Source of the DNA: Tipula vernalis
Taxonomy: Eukaryota > Arthropoda > Insecta > Diptera > Tipulidae
Assembly: GCA_958295665.1 (NCBI GenBank)
Contig: OY282558.1
Location: 461,874,995-461,938,994 of the forward strand
Reading direction: 5' to 3'
DNA: 64,000 bases
The notes below the pieces were generated by a model. It was given only the letters and a program-made list of their open reading frames with translations, had not been told where the DNA came from and did not search any database. Position 1 is the first letter of the stretch. Every line of letters starts with the position of its first letter. Both the position numbers and the translations under genes were made by a program. Shown piece after piece: positions 1-11,917 of the stretch.

Positions 1-910
1 TTTTACAGCTCTGAATCGGCTGAGCTATAGTAAGGTGATTTTCTTCGAATCGATTTTTCTGTGAAATGTATATAAATAATCAACCAATTTTAACGCGGTT
101 TGGCATAACAATTACAAGTCCCGAGACCTATCATTTGAGGTATCAAGAACCGCAATCGGAGCACAATTGCAGATTTCGGATTTTTACAGCTCTGAATCGG
201 CTGAGCTATAGTAAGGTGATTTTCTTCGAATCGAACTTTCTTCGAAATGTATGGTATAGCAATTACAGGTCTCGTGACCTATCATTTAAGGTATCAAGAA
301 CCGCAATCAGAGCACAATTGTAGATTTCGGATTTTTACAGCTCTGAATCGGCTGAGCTATAGTAAGGTGATTTTCTTCGAATCGATTTTTCTGTGAAATG
401 TATGGAAATAATCAACCAATTTTAACGCGGTTTGGCATAACAATTACAAGTCCCGAGACCTATCATTTGAGGTATCAAGAACCGCAATCGGAGCACAATT
501 GCAGATATCGGATTTTTACAGCTCTGAATCGGCTGAGCTATAGTAAGGTGAGTTTCTTCGAATCGATTTTTCTGTGAAATGTATGGAAATAATCAACCAA
601 TTTTAACGCGGTTTGGCATAACAATTACAAGTCTCGAGACCAATCATTTGAGGTATCAAGAACCGCAATCGGAGCACAATTGCAGATTTCGGATTTTTAC
701 AGCTCTGAATCGGCTGAGCTATAGTAAGGTGATTTTCTTCGAATCGAACTTTTTTCGAAATGTATGGTATAGTAATTACAGGTCTCGTGACCTATCATTT
801 AAGGTATCAAGAACCGCAATCAGAGCACAATTATAGATTTCGGATTTTTACAGCTCTAAATCGGCTGAGCTATAGTAAGGTGATTTTCTTCGAATCGATT
901 TTTCTGTGAA

Positions 911-1394
911 ATGTATGGAAATAATCAACCAATTTTAACGCGGTTTGGCACAACAATTACAGGTCTCGAGACCTATCATTTGAGGTATCAAGAACCGCAA
1001 TCGGAGCACAATTGCAGATTTCGGATTTTTACAGCTCTGAATCGGCTGAGCTATAGTAAGGTGATTTTCTTCGAATCGAACTTTCTTCGAAATGTATGGT
1101 ATAGCAATTACAGGTCTCGTGACCTATCATTTAAGGTATCAAGAACCGCAATCGGAGCACAATTGCAGATTTCGGATTTTTACAGCTCTGAATCGGCTGA
1201 GCTATAGTAAGGTGATTTTCTTCGAATCGAACTTTCTTCGAAATGTATGGTATAGCAATTACAGGTCCCGAGACCTATCATTTGAGGTATCAAGAACCGT
1301 AATCGGAGCACAATTGCAGATTTCGGATTTTTACAGCTCTGAATCGGCTGAGCTATAGTAAGGTGATTTTCTTCGAATCGAACTTTCTTCGAAA
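911..1394 (+). repeat. Pair of monomers with exchanged L/S diagnostic bases
   Basis: The L at 911 has CAGGTCTCGAGACC, with the S-type AGG, while the S at 1243 has CAGGTCCCGAGACC, with the L-type CCCGAG in place of TCTCGTG. Each is a reciprocal-looking mixture of the two classes just after the cassette position, separated by 332 bp. Convergent point changes remain possible because few bases are involved. Confidence 0.7.
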
Positions 1395-1544
1395 TGTATG
1401 GTATAGCAATTACAGGTCTCGTGACCTATCATTTGAGGTATCAAGAACCGTAATCGGAGCACAATTGCAGATTTCGGATTTTTACAGCTCTGAATCGGCT
1501 GAGCTATAGTAAGGTGATTTTCTTCGAATCGAACTTTCTTCGAA

Positions 1545-1697
1545 ATGTATGGTATAGCAATTACAGGTCTCGTGACCTACCATTTAAGGTATCAAGAACC
1601 GCAATCAGAGCACAATTGTAGATTTCGGATTTTTACAGCTCTGAATCGGCTGAGCTATATAGTAAGGTGATTTTCTTCGAATCGATTTTTCTGTGAA
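1545..1697 (+). repeat. S monomer with 2-bp insertion (153 bp)
   Basis: GAGCTATATAGTAAGG near 1651 has one extra TA step in the same hotspot tract. Confidence 0.88.
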
Positions 1698-2180
1698 ATG
1701 TATGGAAATAATCAACCAATTTTAACGCGGTTTGGCATAACAATTACAAGTCCCGAGACCTATCATTTGAGGTATCAAGAACCGTAATCGGAGCACAATT
1801 GCAGATTTCGGATTTTTACAGCTCTGAATCGGCTGAGCTATAGTAAGGTGATTTTCTTCGAATCGAACTTTCTTCGAAATGTATGGTATAGCAATTACAG
1901 GTCTCGTGACCTATCATTTGAGGTATCAAGAACCGCAATCGGAGCACAATTGCAGATTTCGGATTTTTACAGCTCTGAATCGGCTGAGCTATAGTAAGGT
2001 GATTTTCTTCGAATCGAACTTTCTTCGAAATGTATGGTATAGCAATTACAGGTCTCGTGACCTATCATTTAAGGTATCAAGAACCGCAATCAGAGCACAA
2101 TTGTAGATTTCGGATTTTTACAGCTCTGAATCGGCTGAGCTATAGTAAGGTGATTTTCTTCGAATCGATTTTTCTGTGAA

Positions 2181-2326
2181 ATGTATGGAAATAATCAACC
2201 AATTTTAACGCGGTTTGGCATAACAATTACAAGTCCCGAGACACAATTGTAGATTTCCGATTTTTACAGCTCTGAATCGGCTGAGCTATAGTAAGGTGAT
2301 TTTCTTCGAATCGATTTTTCTGTGAA
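2181..2326 (+). repeat. Deleted L monomer (146 bp)
   Basis: An L lacking 35 bp of the shared body: CCCGAGAC joins directly to ACAATTGTAG near 2241, skipping the CTATCATTTGAGG to CAGAGC segment. The ends share only a short similarity (GAGAC versus GAGC), which fits replication slippage. The body just after the junction has a private GATTTCCGA change. Confidence 0.93.
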
Positions 2327-2688
2327 ATGTATGGAAATAATCAACCAATTTTAACGCGGTTTGGCATAACAATTACAAGTCCCGAGACCTATCATTTGAG
2401 GTATCAAGAACCGCAATCGGAGCACAATTGCAGATTTCGGATTTTTACAGCTCTGAATCGGCTGAGCTATAGTAAGGTGATTTTCTTCGAATCGATTTTT
2501 CTGTGAAATGTATGGCAATAATCAACCAATTTTAACGCGGTTTGGCATAACAATTACAAGTCCCGAGACCTATCATTTGAGGTATCAAGAACCGTAATCG
2601 GAGCACAATTGCAGATTTCGGATTTTTACAGCTCTGAATCGGCTGAGCTATAGTAAGGTGATTTTCTTCGAATTGAACTTTCTTCGAA

Positions 2689-2838
2689 ATGTATGGTATA
2701 GCAATTACAGGTCTCGTGACCTATCATTTGAGGTATCAAGAACCGCAATCGGAGCACAATTGCAGATTTCGGATTTTTACAGTCTGAATCGGCTGAGCTA
2801 TAGTAAGGTGATTTTCTTCGAATCGAACTTTCTTCGAA
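2689..2838 (+). repeat. S monomer with 1-bp deletion (150 bp)
   Basis: CAGCTCTGAATCGG is reduced to CAGTCTGAATCGG near 2780. The preceding anchor block also has a private CGAATTGAAC change. Confidence 0.86.
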
Positions 2839-5800
2839 ATGTATGGTATAGCAATTACAGGTCTCGTGACCTATCATTTAAGGTATCAAGAACCGCAATC
2901 AGAGCACAATTGTAGATTTCGGATTTTTACAGCTCTGAATCGGCTGAGCTATAGTAAGGTGATTTTCTTCGAATCGATTTTTCTGTGAAATGTATGGAAA
3001 TAATCAACCAATTTTAACGCGGTTTGGCATAACAATTACAAGTCCCGAGACCTATCATTTGAGGTATCAAGAACCGCAATCAGAGCACAATTGTAGATTT
3101 CGGATTTTTACAGCTCTGAATCGGCTGAGCTATAGTAAGGTGATTTTCTTCGAATCGATTTTTCTGTGAAATGTATGGAAATAATCAACCAATTTTAACG
3201 CGGTTTGGCATAACAATTACAAGTCTCGAGACCTATCATTTGAGGTATCAAGAACCGCAATCGGAGCACAATTGCAGATTTCGGATTTTTACAGCTCTGA
3301 ATCGGCTGAGCTATAGTAAGGTGATTTTCTTCGAATCGAACTTTCTTCGAAATGTATGGTATAGCAATTACAGGTCTCGTGACCTATCATTTAAGGTATC
3401 AAGAACCGCAATCAGAGCACAATTGTAGATTTCGGATTTTTACAGCTCTGAATCGGCTGAGCTATAGTAAGGTGATTTTCTTCGAATCGAACTTTCTTCG
3501 AAATGTATGGTATAGCAATTACAGGTCTCGTGACCTATCATTTAAGGTATCAAGAACCGCAATCAGAGCACAATTGTAGATTTCGGATTTTTACAGCTCT
3601 GAATCGGCTGAGCTATAGTAAGGTGATTTTCTTCGAATCGATTTTTCTGTGAAATGTATGGAAATAATCAACCAATTTTAACGCGGTTTGGCATAACAAT
3701 TACAAGTCTCGAGACCTATCATTTGAGGTATCAAGAACCGCAATCGGAGCACAATTGCAGATTTCGGATTTTTACAGCTCTGAATCGGCTGAGCTATAGT
3801 AAGGTGATTTTCTTCGAATCGAACTTTCTTCGAAATGTATGGTATAGCAATTACAGGTCTCGTGACCTATCATTTGAGGTATCAAGAACCGCAATCGGAG
3901 CACATTTGCAGATTTCGGATTTTTACAGCTCTGAATCGGCTGAGCTATAGTAAGGTGATTTTCTTCGAATCGATTTTTCTGTGAAATGTATGGAAATAAT
4001 CAACCAATTTTAACGCGGTTTGGCATAACAATTACAAGTCCCGAGACTTATCATTTGAGGTATCAAGAACCGTAATCGGAGCACAATTGCAGATTTCGGA
4101 TTTTTACAGCTCTGAATCGGCTGAGCTATAGTAAGGTGATTTTCTTCGAATCGAACTTTCTACGAAATGTATGGTATAGCAATTACAGGTCTCGTGACCT
4201 ATCATTTGAGGTATCAAGAACCGCAATCGGAGCACAATTGCAGATTTCGGATTTTTACAGCTCTGAATCGGCTGAGCTATAGTAAGGTGATTTTCTTCGA
4301 ATCGAACTTTCTTCGAAATGTATGGTATAGCAATTACAGGTCTCGTGACCTATCATTTGAGGTATCAAGAACCGCAATCGGAGCACAATTGTAGATTTCG
4401 GATTTTTACAGCTCTGAATCGGCTGAGCTATAGTAAGGTGATTTTCTTCGAATCGATTTTTCTGTGAAATGTATGGAAATAATCAACCAATTTTAACGCG
4501 GTTTGGCATAACAATTACAAGTCCCGAGACCTATCATTTGAGGTATCAAGAACCGTAATCGGAGCACAATTGCAGATTTCGAATTTTTACAGCTCTGAAT
4601 CGGCTGAGCTATAGTAAGGTGATTTTCTTCGAATCGAACTTTCTTCGAAATGTATGGTATAGCAATTACAGGTATCGTGACCTATCATTTAAGGTATCAA
4701 GAACCGCAATCAGAGCACAATTGTAGATTTCGGATTTTTACAGCTCTGAATCGGCTGAGCTATAGTAAGGTGATTTTCTTCGAATCGATTTTTCTGTGAA
4801 ATGTATGGAAATAATCAACCAATTTTAACGCGGTTTGGCATAACAATTACAAGTCCCGAGACCTATCATTTGAGGTATCAAGAACCGTATTCGGAGCACA
4901 ATTGCAGATTTCGGATTTTTACAGCTCTGAATCGGCTGAGCTATAGTAAGGTGATTTTCTTCGAATCGAACTTTCTTCGAAATGTATGGTATAGCAATTA
5001 CAGGTCTCGTGACCTATCATTTGAGGTATCAAGAACCGCAATCGGAGCACAATTGCAGATTTCGGATTTTTACAGCTCTGAATCGGCTGAGCTATAGTAA
5101 GGTGATTTTCTTCGAATCGAACTTTCTTCGAAATGTATGGTATAGCAATTACAGGTCTCGTGACCTATCATTTAAGGTATCAAGAACCGCAATCAGAGCA
5201 CAATTGTAGATTTCGGATTTTTACAGCTCTGAATCGGCTGAGCTATAGTAAGGTGATTTTCTTCGAATCGATTTTTCTGTGAAATGTATGGAAATAATCA
5301 ACCAATTTTAACGCGGTTTGGCATAACAATTACAAGTCCCGAGACCTATCATTTGAGGTATCAAGAACCGCAATCAGAGCACAATTGTAGATTTCGGATT
5401 TTTACAGCTCTGAATCGGCTGAGCTATAGTAAGGTGATTTTCTTCGAATCGATTTTTCTGTGAAATGTATGGAAATAATCAACCAATTTTAACGCGGTTT
5501 GGCATAACAATTACAAGTCCCGAGACCTATCATTTGAGGTATCAAGAACCGTAATCGGAGCACAATTGCAGATTTCGGATTTTTACAGCTCGGAATCGGC
5601 TGAGCTATAGTAAGGTGATTTTCTTCGAATCGAACTTTCTTCTAAATGTATGGTATAGCAATTACAGGTCTCGTGACCTATCATTTGAGGTATCAAGAAC
5701 CGCAATCGGAGCACAATTGCAGATTTCGGATTTTTACAGCTCTGAATCGGCTGAGCTATAGTAAGGTGATTTTCTTCGAATCGAACTTTCTTCGAAATGT

Positions 5801-8482
5801 ATGGTATAGCAATTACAGGTCTCGTGACCTATCATTTAAGGTATCAAGAACCGCAATCAGAGCACAATTGTAGATTTCGGATTTTTACAGCTCTGAATCG
5901 GCTGAGCTATAGTAAGGTGATTTTCTTCGAATCGATTTTTCTGTGAAATGTATGGAAATAATCAACCAATTTTAACGCGGTTTGGCATAACAATTACAAG
6001 TCCCGAGACCTATCATTTGAGGTATCAAGAACCGCAATCGGAGCACAATTGCAGATTTCGGATTTATACAGCTCTGAATCGGCTGAGCTATAGTAAGGTG
6101 ATTTTCTTCGAATCGATTTTTCTGTGAAATGAATGGAAATAATCAACCAATTTTAACGCGGTTTGGCATAACAATTACAAGTCTCGAGACCTATCATTTG
6201 AGGTATCAAGAACCGCAATCGGAGCACAATTGCAGATTTCGGATTTTTACAGCTCTGAATCGGCTGAGCTATAGTAAGGTGATTTTCTTCGAATCGAACT
6301 TTCTTCGAAATGTATGGTATAGCAATTACAGGTCTCGTGACCTATCATTTAAGGTATCAAGAACCGCAATCAGAGCACAATTGTAGATTTCGGATTTTTA
6401 CAGCTCTGAATCGGCTGAGCTATAGTAAGGTGATTTTCTTCGAATCGATTTTTCTGTGAAATGTATGGAAATAATCAACCAATTTTAACGCGGTTTGGCA
6501 TAACAATTACAAGTCCCGAGACCTATCATTTGAGGTATCAAGAACCGCAATCGGAGCACAATTGCAGATTTCGGATTTATACAGCTCTGAATCGGCTGAG
6601 CTATAGTAAGGTGATTTTCTTCGAATCGATTTTTCTGTGAAATGTATGGAAATAATCAACCAATTTTAACGCGGTTTGGCATAACAATTACAAGTCCCGA
6701 GACCTATCATTTGAGGTATCAAGAACCGCAATCGGAGCACAATTGCAGATTTCGGATTTTTACAGCTCTGAATCGACTGAGCTATAGTAAGGTGATTTTC
6801 TTCGAATCGAACTTTCTTCGAAATATATGGTATAGCAATTACAGGTCTCGTGACCTATCATTTGAGGTATCAAGAACCGCAATCGGAGCACAATTGCAGA
6901 TTTCGGATTTTTACAGCTCTGAATCGGCTGAGCTATAGTAAGGTGATTTTCTTCGAATCGAACTTTCTTCGAAATGTATGGTATAGCAATTACAGGTCTC
7001 GTGACCTATCATTTGAGGTATCAAGAACCGCAATCGGAGCACAATTGCAGATTTCGGATTTTTACAGCTCTGAATCGGCTGAGCTATAGTAAGGTGATTT
7101 TCTTCGAATCGAACTTTCTTCGAAATGTATGGTATAGCAATTACAGGTCTCGTGACCTATCATTTGAGGTATCAAGAACCGCAATCGGAGCACAATTGCA
7201 GATTTCGGATTTTTACAGCTCTGAATCGGCTGAGCTATAGTAAGGTGATTTTCTTCGAATCGATTTTTCTGTGAAATGTATGGAAATAATCAACCAATTT
7301 TAACGCGGTTTGGCATAACAATTACAAGTCCCGAGACCTATCATTTGAGGTATCAAGAACCGTAATCGGAGCACAATTGCAGATTTCGGATTTTTACAGC
7401 TCTGAATCGGCTGAGCTATAGTAAGGTGATTTTCTTCGAATCGAACTTTCTTCGAAATGTATGGTATAGCAATTACAGGTCTCGTGACCTATCATTTGAG
7501 GTATCAAGAACCGCAATCGGAGCACAATTGCAGATTTCGGATTTTTACAGCTCTGAATCGGCTGAGCTATAGTAAGGTGATTTTCTTCGAATCGAACTTT
7601 CTTCGAAATGTATGGTATAGCAATTACAGGTCTCGTGACCTATCATTTAAGGTATCAAGAACCGCAATCAGAGCACAATTGTAGATTTCGGATTTTTACA
7701 GCTCTGAATCGGCTGAGCTATAGTAAGGTGATTTTCTTCGAATCGATTTTTCTGTGAAATGTATGGAAATAATCAACCAATTTTAACGTGGTTTGGCATA
7801 ACAATTACAAGTCCCGAGACCTATCATTTGAGGTATCAAGAACCGCAATCAGAGCACAATTGTAGATTTCGGATTTTTACAGCTCTGAATCGGCTGAGCT
7901 ATAGTAAGGTGATTTTCTTCGAATCGATTTTTCTGTGAAATGTATGGAAATAATCAACCAATTTTAACGCGGTTTGGCATAACAATTACAAGTCTCGAGA
8001 CCTATCATTTAAGGTATCAAGAACCGCAATCAGAGCACAATTGTAGATTTCGGATTTTTACAGCTCTGAATCGGCTGAGCTATAGTAAGGTGATTTTCTT
8101 CGAATCGATTTTTCTGTGAAATGTATGGAAATAATCAACCAATTTTAACGCGGTTTGGCATAACAATTACAAGTCCCGAGACCTATAATTTGAGGTATCA
8201 AGAACCGCAATCAGAGCACAATTGTAGATTTCGGATTTTTACAGCTCTGAATCGGCTGAGCTATAGTAAGGTGATTTTGTTCGAATCGATTTTTCTGTGA
8301 AATGTATGGAAATAATCAACCAATTTTAACGCGGTTTGGCATAACAATTACAAGTCTCGAGACCTATCATTTAAGGTATCAAGAACCGCAATCAGAGCAC
8401 AATTGTAGATTTCGGATTTTTACAGCTCTGAATCGGCTGAGCTATAGTAAGGTGATTTTCTTCGAATCGAACTTTCTTCGAA

Positions 8483-8633
8483 ATGTATGGTATAGCAATT
8501 ACAGGTCTCGTGACCTATCATTTAAGGTATCAAGAACCGCAATCAGAGCACAATTGTAGATTTCGGATTTTTACAGCTCTGAATCGGCTGAGCTATAGTA
8601 AGGTGATTTTCTTCGAATCGATTTTTCTGTGAA
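8483..8633 (+). repeat. Reference S monomer, a-type body
   Basis: This S copy carries three linked substitutions relative to the g-type body: ATTTAAGG for ATTTGAGG, AATCAGAGC for AATCGGAGC, and AATTGTAG for AATTGCAG. The same trio recurs together in many S monomers across the window and is usually, not always, followed by an L. The last change creates a TAG stop, which is why many short open frames on the + strand end at that spot. Confidence 0.9.
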
Positions 8634-9116
8634 ATGTATGGAAATAATCAACCAATTTTAACGCGGTTTGGCATAACAATTACAAGTCCCGAGACCTATC
8701 ATTTGAGGTATCAAGAACCGTAATCGGAGCACAATTGCAGATTTCGGATTTTTACAGCTCTGAATCGGCTGAGCTATAGTAAGGTGATTTTCTTCGAATC
8801 GAACTTTCTTCGAAATGTATGGTATAGCAATTACAGGTCTCGTGACCTATCATTTGAGGTATCAAGAACCGCAATCGGAGCACAATTGCAGATTTCGGAT
8901 TTTTACAGCTCTGAATCGGCTGAGCTATAATAAGGTGATTTTCTTCGAATCGAACTTTCTTCGAAATGTATGGTATAGCAATTACAGGTCTCGTGACCTA
9001 TCATTTGAGGTATCAAGAACCGCAATCGGAGCACAATTGCAGATTTCGGATTTTTACAGCTCTGAATCGGCTGAGCTATAGTAAGGTGATTTTCTTCGAA
9101 TCGATTTTTCTGTGAA

Positions 9117-9928
9117 ATGTATGGAAATAATCAACCAATTTTAACGCGGTTAGGCATAACAATTACAAGTCCCGAGACCTATCATTTGAGGTATCAAGAA
9201 CCGCAATCGGAGCACAATTGCAGATTTCGGATTTTTACAGCTCTGAATCGGCTGAGCTATAATAAGGTGATTTTCTTCGAATCGAACTTTCTTCGAAATG
9301 TATGGTATAGCAATTACAGGTCTCGTGGCCTATCAATTGAGGTATCAAGAACCGCAATCGGAGCACAATTGCAGATTTCGGATTTTTACAGCTCTGAATC
9401 GGCTGAGCTATAGTAAGGTGATTTTCTTCGAATCGAACTTTCGAAATGTATGGTATAGCAATTACAGGTCTCGTGACCTATCATTTGAGGTATCAAGAAC
9501 CGCAATCGGAGCACAATTGCAGATTTCGGATTTTTACAGCTCTGAATCGGCTTAGCTATAGTAAGGTGATTTTCTTCGAATCGATTTTTCTGTGAAATGT
9601 ATGGAAATAATCAACCAATTTTAACGCGGTTTGGCATAACAATTACAAGTCCCGAGACCTATCATTTGAGGTATCAAGAACCGTAATCGGAGTACAATTG
9701 CAGATTTCGGATTTTTACAGCTCTGAATCGGCTGAGCTATAGTAAGGTGATTTTCTTCGAATCGAACTTTCTTCGAAATGTATGGTATAGCAATTACAGG
9801 TCTCGTGACCTATCATTTAAGGTATCAAGAACCGCAATCAGAGCACAATTGTAGATTTCGGATTTTTACAGCTCTGAATCGGCTGAGCTATAGTAAGGTG
9901 ATTTTCTTCGAATCGATTTTTTTGTGAA
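9117..9928 (+). repeat. Local duplication, copy 1 (spacing 1144 bp)
   Basis: This stretch and 10261-11072 share five private changes at a constant offset of 1144: GGTTAGGC (about 9149), CTATAATAAGG (about 9259), GTGGCCTATCAATTG (about 9326), a 3-bp deletion giving CGAACTTTCGAAATG (about 9434), and CGGCTTAGC (about 9549). The spacing equals 3 L + 4 S minus the 3-bp deletion. The copies differ at GAGTACAATTG (9692), found only here. Confidence 0.9.
9298..9445 (+). repeat. Short S monomer (148 bp)
   Basis: A TTC triplet is missing before the next anchor, giving CGAACTTTCGAAATG (about 9434-9448) and removing one of the two TTCGAA spacings. The homologous deletion at 10442-10589 belongs to the 1144-bp-spaced duplicate. 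Confidence 0.9.
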
Positions 9929-10260
9929 ATGTATGGAAATAATCAACCAATTTTAACGCGGTTAGGCATAACAATTACAAGTCTCGAGACCTATCATTTG
10001 AGGTATCAAGAACCGCAATCGGAGCACAATTGCAGATTTCGGATTTTTACAGCTCTGAATCGGCTGAGCTATAGTAAGGTGATTTTCTTCGAATCGAACT
10101 TTCTACGAAATGTATGGTATAGCAATTACAGGTCTCGTGACCTATCATTTGAGGTATCAAGAACCGCAATCGGAGCACAATTGCAGATTTCGGATTTTTA
10201 CAGCTCTGAATCGGCTGAGCTATAGTAAGGTGATTTTCTTCGAATCGATTTTTCTGTGAA

Positions 10261-11072
10261 ATGTATGGAAATAATCAACCAATTTTAACGCGGTTAGGCA
10301 TAACAATTACAAGTCCCGAGACCTATCATTTGAGGTATCAAGAACCGCAATCGGAGCACAATTGCAGATTTCGGATTTTTACAGCTCTGAATCGGCTGAG
10401 CTATAATAAGGTGATTTTCTTCGAATCGAACTTTCTTCGAAATGTATGGTATAGCAATTACAGGTCTCGTGGCCTATCAATTGAGGTATCAAGAACCGCA
10501 ATCGGAGCACAATTGCAGATTTCGGATTTTTACAGCTCCGAATCGGCTGAGCTATAGTAAGGTGATTTTCTTCGAATCGAACTTTCGAAATGTATGGTAT
10601 AGCAATTACAGGTCTCGTGACCTATCATTTGAGGTATCAAGAACCGCAATCGGAGCACAATTGCAGATTTCGGATTTTTACAGCTCTGAATCGGCTTAGC
10701 TATAGTAAGGTGATTTTCTTCGAATCGATTTTTCTGTGAAATGTATGGAAATAATCAACCAATTTTAACGCGGTTTGGCATAACAATTACAAGTCCCGAG
10801 ACCTATCATTTGAGGTATCAAGAACCGTAATCGGAGCACAATTGCAGATTTCGGATTTTTACAGCTCTGAATCGGCTGAGCTATAGTAAGGTGATTTTCT
10901 TCGAATCGAACTTTCTTCGAAATGTATGGTATAGCAATTACAGGTCTCGTGACCTATCATTTAAGGTATCAAGAACCGCAATCAGAGCACAATTGTAGAT
11001 TTCGGATTTTTACAGCTCTGAATCGGCTGAGCTATAGTAAGGTGATTTTCTTCGAATCGATTTTTCTGTGAA
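10261..11072 (+). repeat. Local duplication, copy 2 (spacing 1144 bp)
   Basis: Second copy of the five-marker segment at 9117. It has its own CAGCTCCGAATCGG substitution near 10538. Homology stops at the next L (11073), where the first copy has GGTTAGGC with CTCGAG and this one has GGTTTGGC with CCCGAG. Confidence 0.9.
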
Positions 11073-11585
11073 ATGTATGGAAATAATCAACCAATTTTAA
11101 CGCGGTTTGGCATAACAATTACAAGTCCCGAGACCTATCATTTGAGGTATCAAGAACCGCAATCAGAGCACAATTGTAGATTTCGGATTTTTACAGCTCT
11201 GAATCGGCTGAGCTATAGTAAGGTGATTTTCTTCGAATCGATTTTTCTGTGAAATGTATGGAAATAATCAACCAATTTTAACGCGGTTTGGCATAACAAT
11301 TACAAGTCTCGAGACCTATCATTTAAGGTATCAAGAACCGCAATCAGAGCACAATTGTAGATTTCGGATTTTTACAGCTCTGAATCGGCTGAGCTATAGT
11401 AAGGTGATTTTCTTCGAATCGAACTTTCTTCGAAATGTATGGTATAGCAATTACAGGTCTCGTGACCTATCATTTAAGGTATCAAGAACCGCAATCGGAG
11501 CACAATTGCATATTTCGGATTTATACAGCTCTGAATCGGCTGAGCTATAGTAAGGTGATTTTCTTCGAATCGATTTTTCTGTGAA

Positions 11586-11766
11586 ATGTATGGAAATAAT
11601 CAACCAATTTTAACGCGGTTTGGCATAACAATTACAAGTCCCGAGACCTATCATTTGAGGTATCAAGAACCGCAATCGGAGCACAATTGCAGATTTCGGA
11701 TTTTTACAGCTCTGAATCGGCTGAGCTATAGTAAGGTGATTTTCTTCGAATCGAACTTTCTTCGAA
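11586..11766 (+). repeat. Reference L monomer (181 bp)
   Basis: This is a clean example of the long monomer. From the anchor it carries ATGTATG, the 30-bp L cassette, a GCATAACAATTACAAG stretch, then CCCGAGACC in this copy; about half of the L copies have CTCGAGACC instead. The common body follows (TATCATTTGAGG, AGAACCGCAATCGGAGCAC, CAATTGCAGATTTCGG, CAGCTCTGAATCGGCTGAGC, TAGTAAGGTG). An L-linked block, CGATTTTTCTGTGAA, comes immediately before the anchor of every L. GC is about 39%. Confidence 0.95.
11593..11622 (+). repeat. L-specific 30-bp cassette (reference copy)
   Basis: Aligning L with S leaves exactly 30 extra bases between ATGTATG and GCATAACAATTAC (GTATAGCAATTAC in S). The cassette starts GAAATAATCAACC and ends ACGCGGTTTG. 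It accounts for the whole 181 versus 151 difference. It has no obvious inverted ends and no obvious flanking target-site duplication. Whether L gained it or S lost it cannot be told from this window. It is present in all L copies and absent from all S copies. Confidence 0.93.
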
Positions 11767-11917
11767 ATGTATGGTATAGCAATTACAAATCTCGTGACCT
11801 ATCATTTAAGGTATCAAGAACCGCAATCTGAGCACAATTGTAGATTTCGGATTTTTACAGCTCTGAATCGGCTGAGCTATAGTAAGGTGATTTTCTTCGA
11901 ATCGATTTTTCTGTGAA

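Larger units (their letters stand above)
1..9928 (+). repeat. Array map, part 1: heterogeneous L/S order
   Basis: Monomer anchors in order: 66L 247S 398L 579L 760S 911L 1092S 1243S 1394S 1545S 1698L 1879S 2030S 2181L 2327L 2508L 2689S 2839S 2990L 3171L 3352S 3503S 3654L 3835S 3986L 4167S 4318S 4469L 4650S 4801L 4982S 5133S 5284L 5465L 5646S 5797S 5948L 6129L 6310S 6461L 6642L 6823S 6974S 7125S 7276L 7457S 7608S 7759L 7940L 8121L 8302L 8483S 8634L 8815S 8966S 9117L 9298S 9446S 9597L 9778S. Order is irregular: runs of up to four L (7759-8302) or four S (1092-1545) interrupt L-S and L-S-S units. One L-S-S-L-S-L hexamer is seen at 3171-4166. Indels lie near 1658, 2241 and 2784 and at 9441. No gene is present. 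Confidence 0.95.

Noticed and set aside
11593..11622. L cassette as a small transposon or MITE insertion
   Set aside because: It is 30 bp, without visible terminal inverted repeats or target-site duplication, and it sits at one fixed site in every L. A single ancestral indel explains it better.
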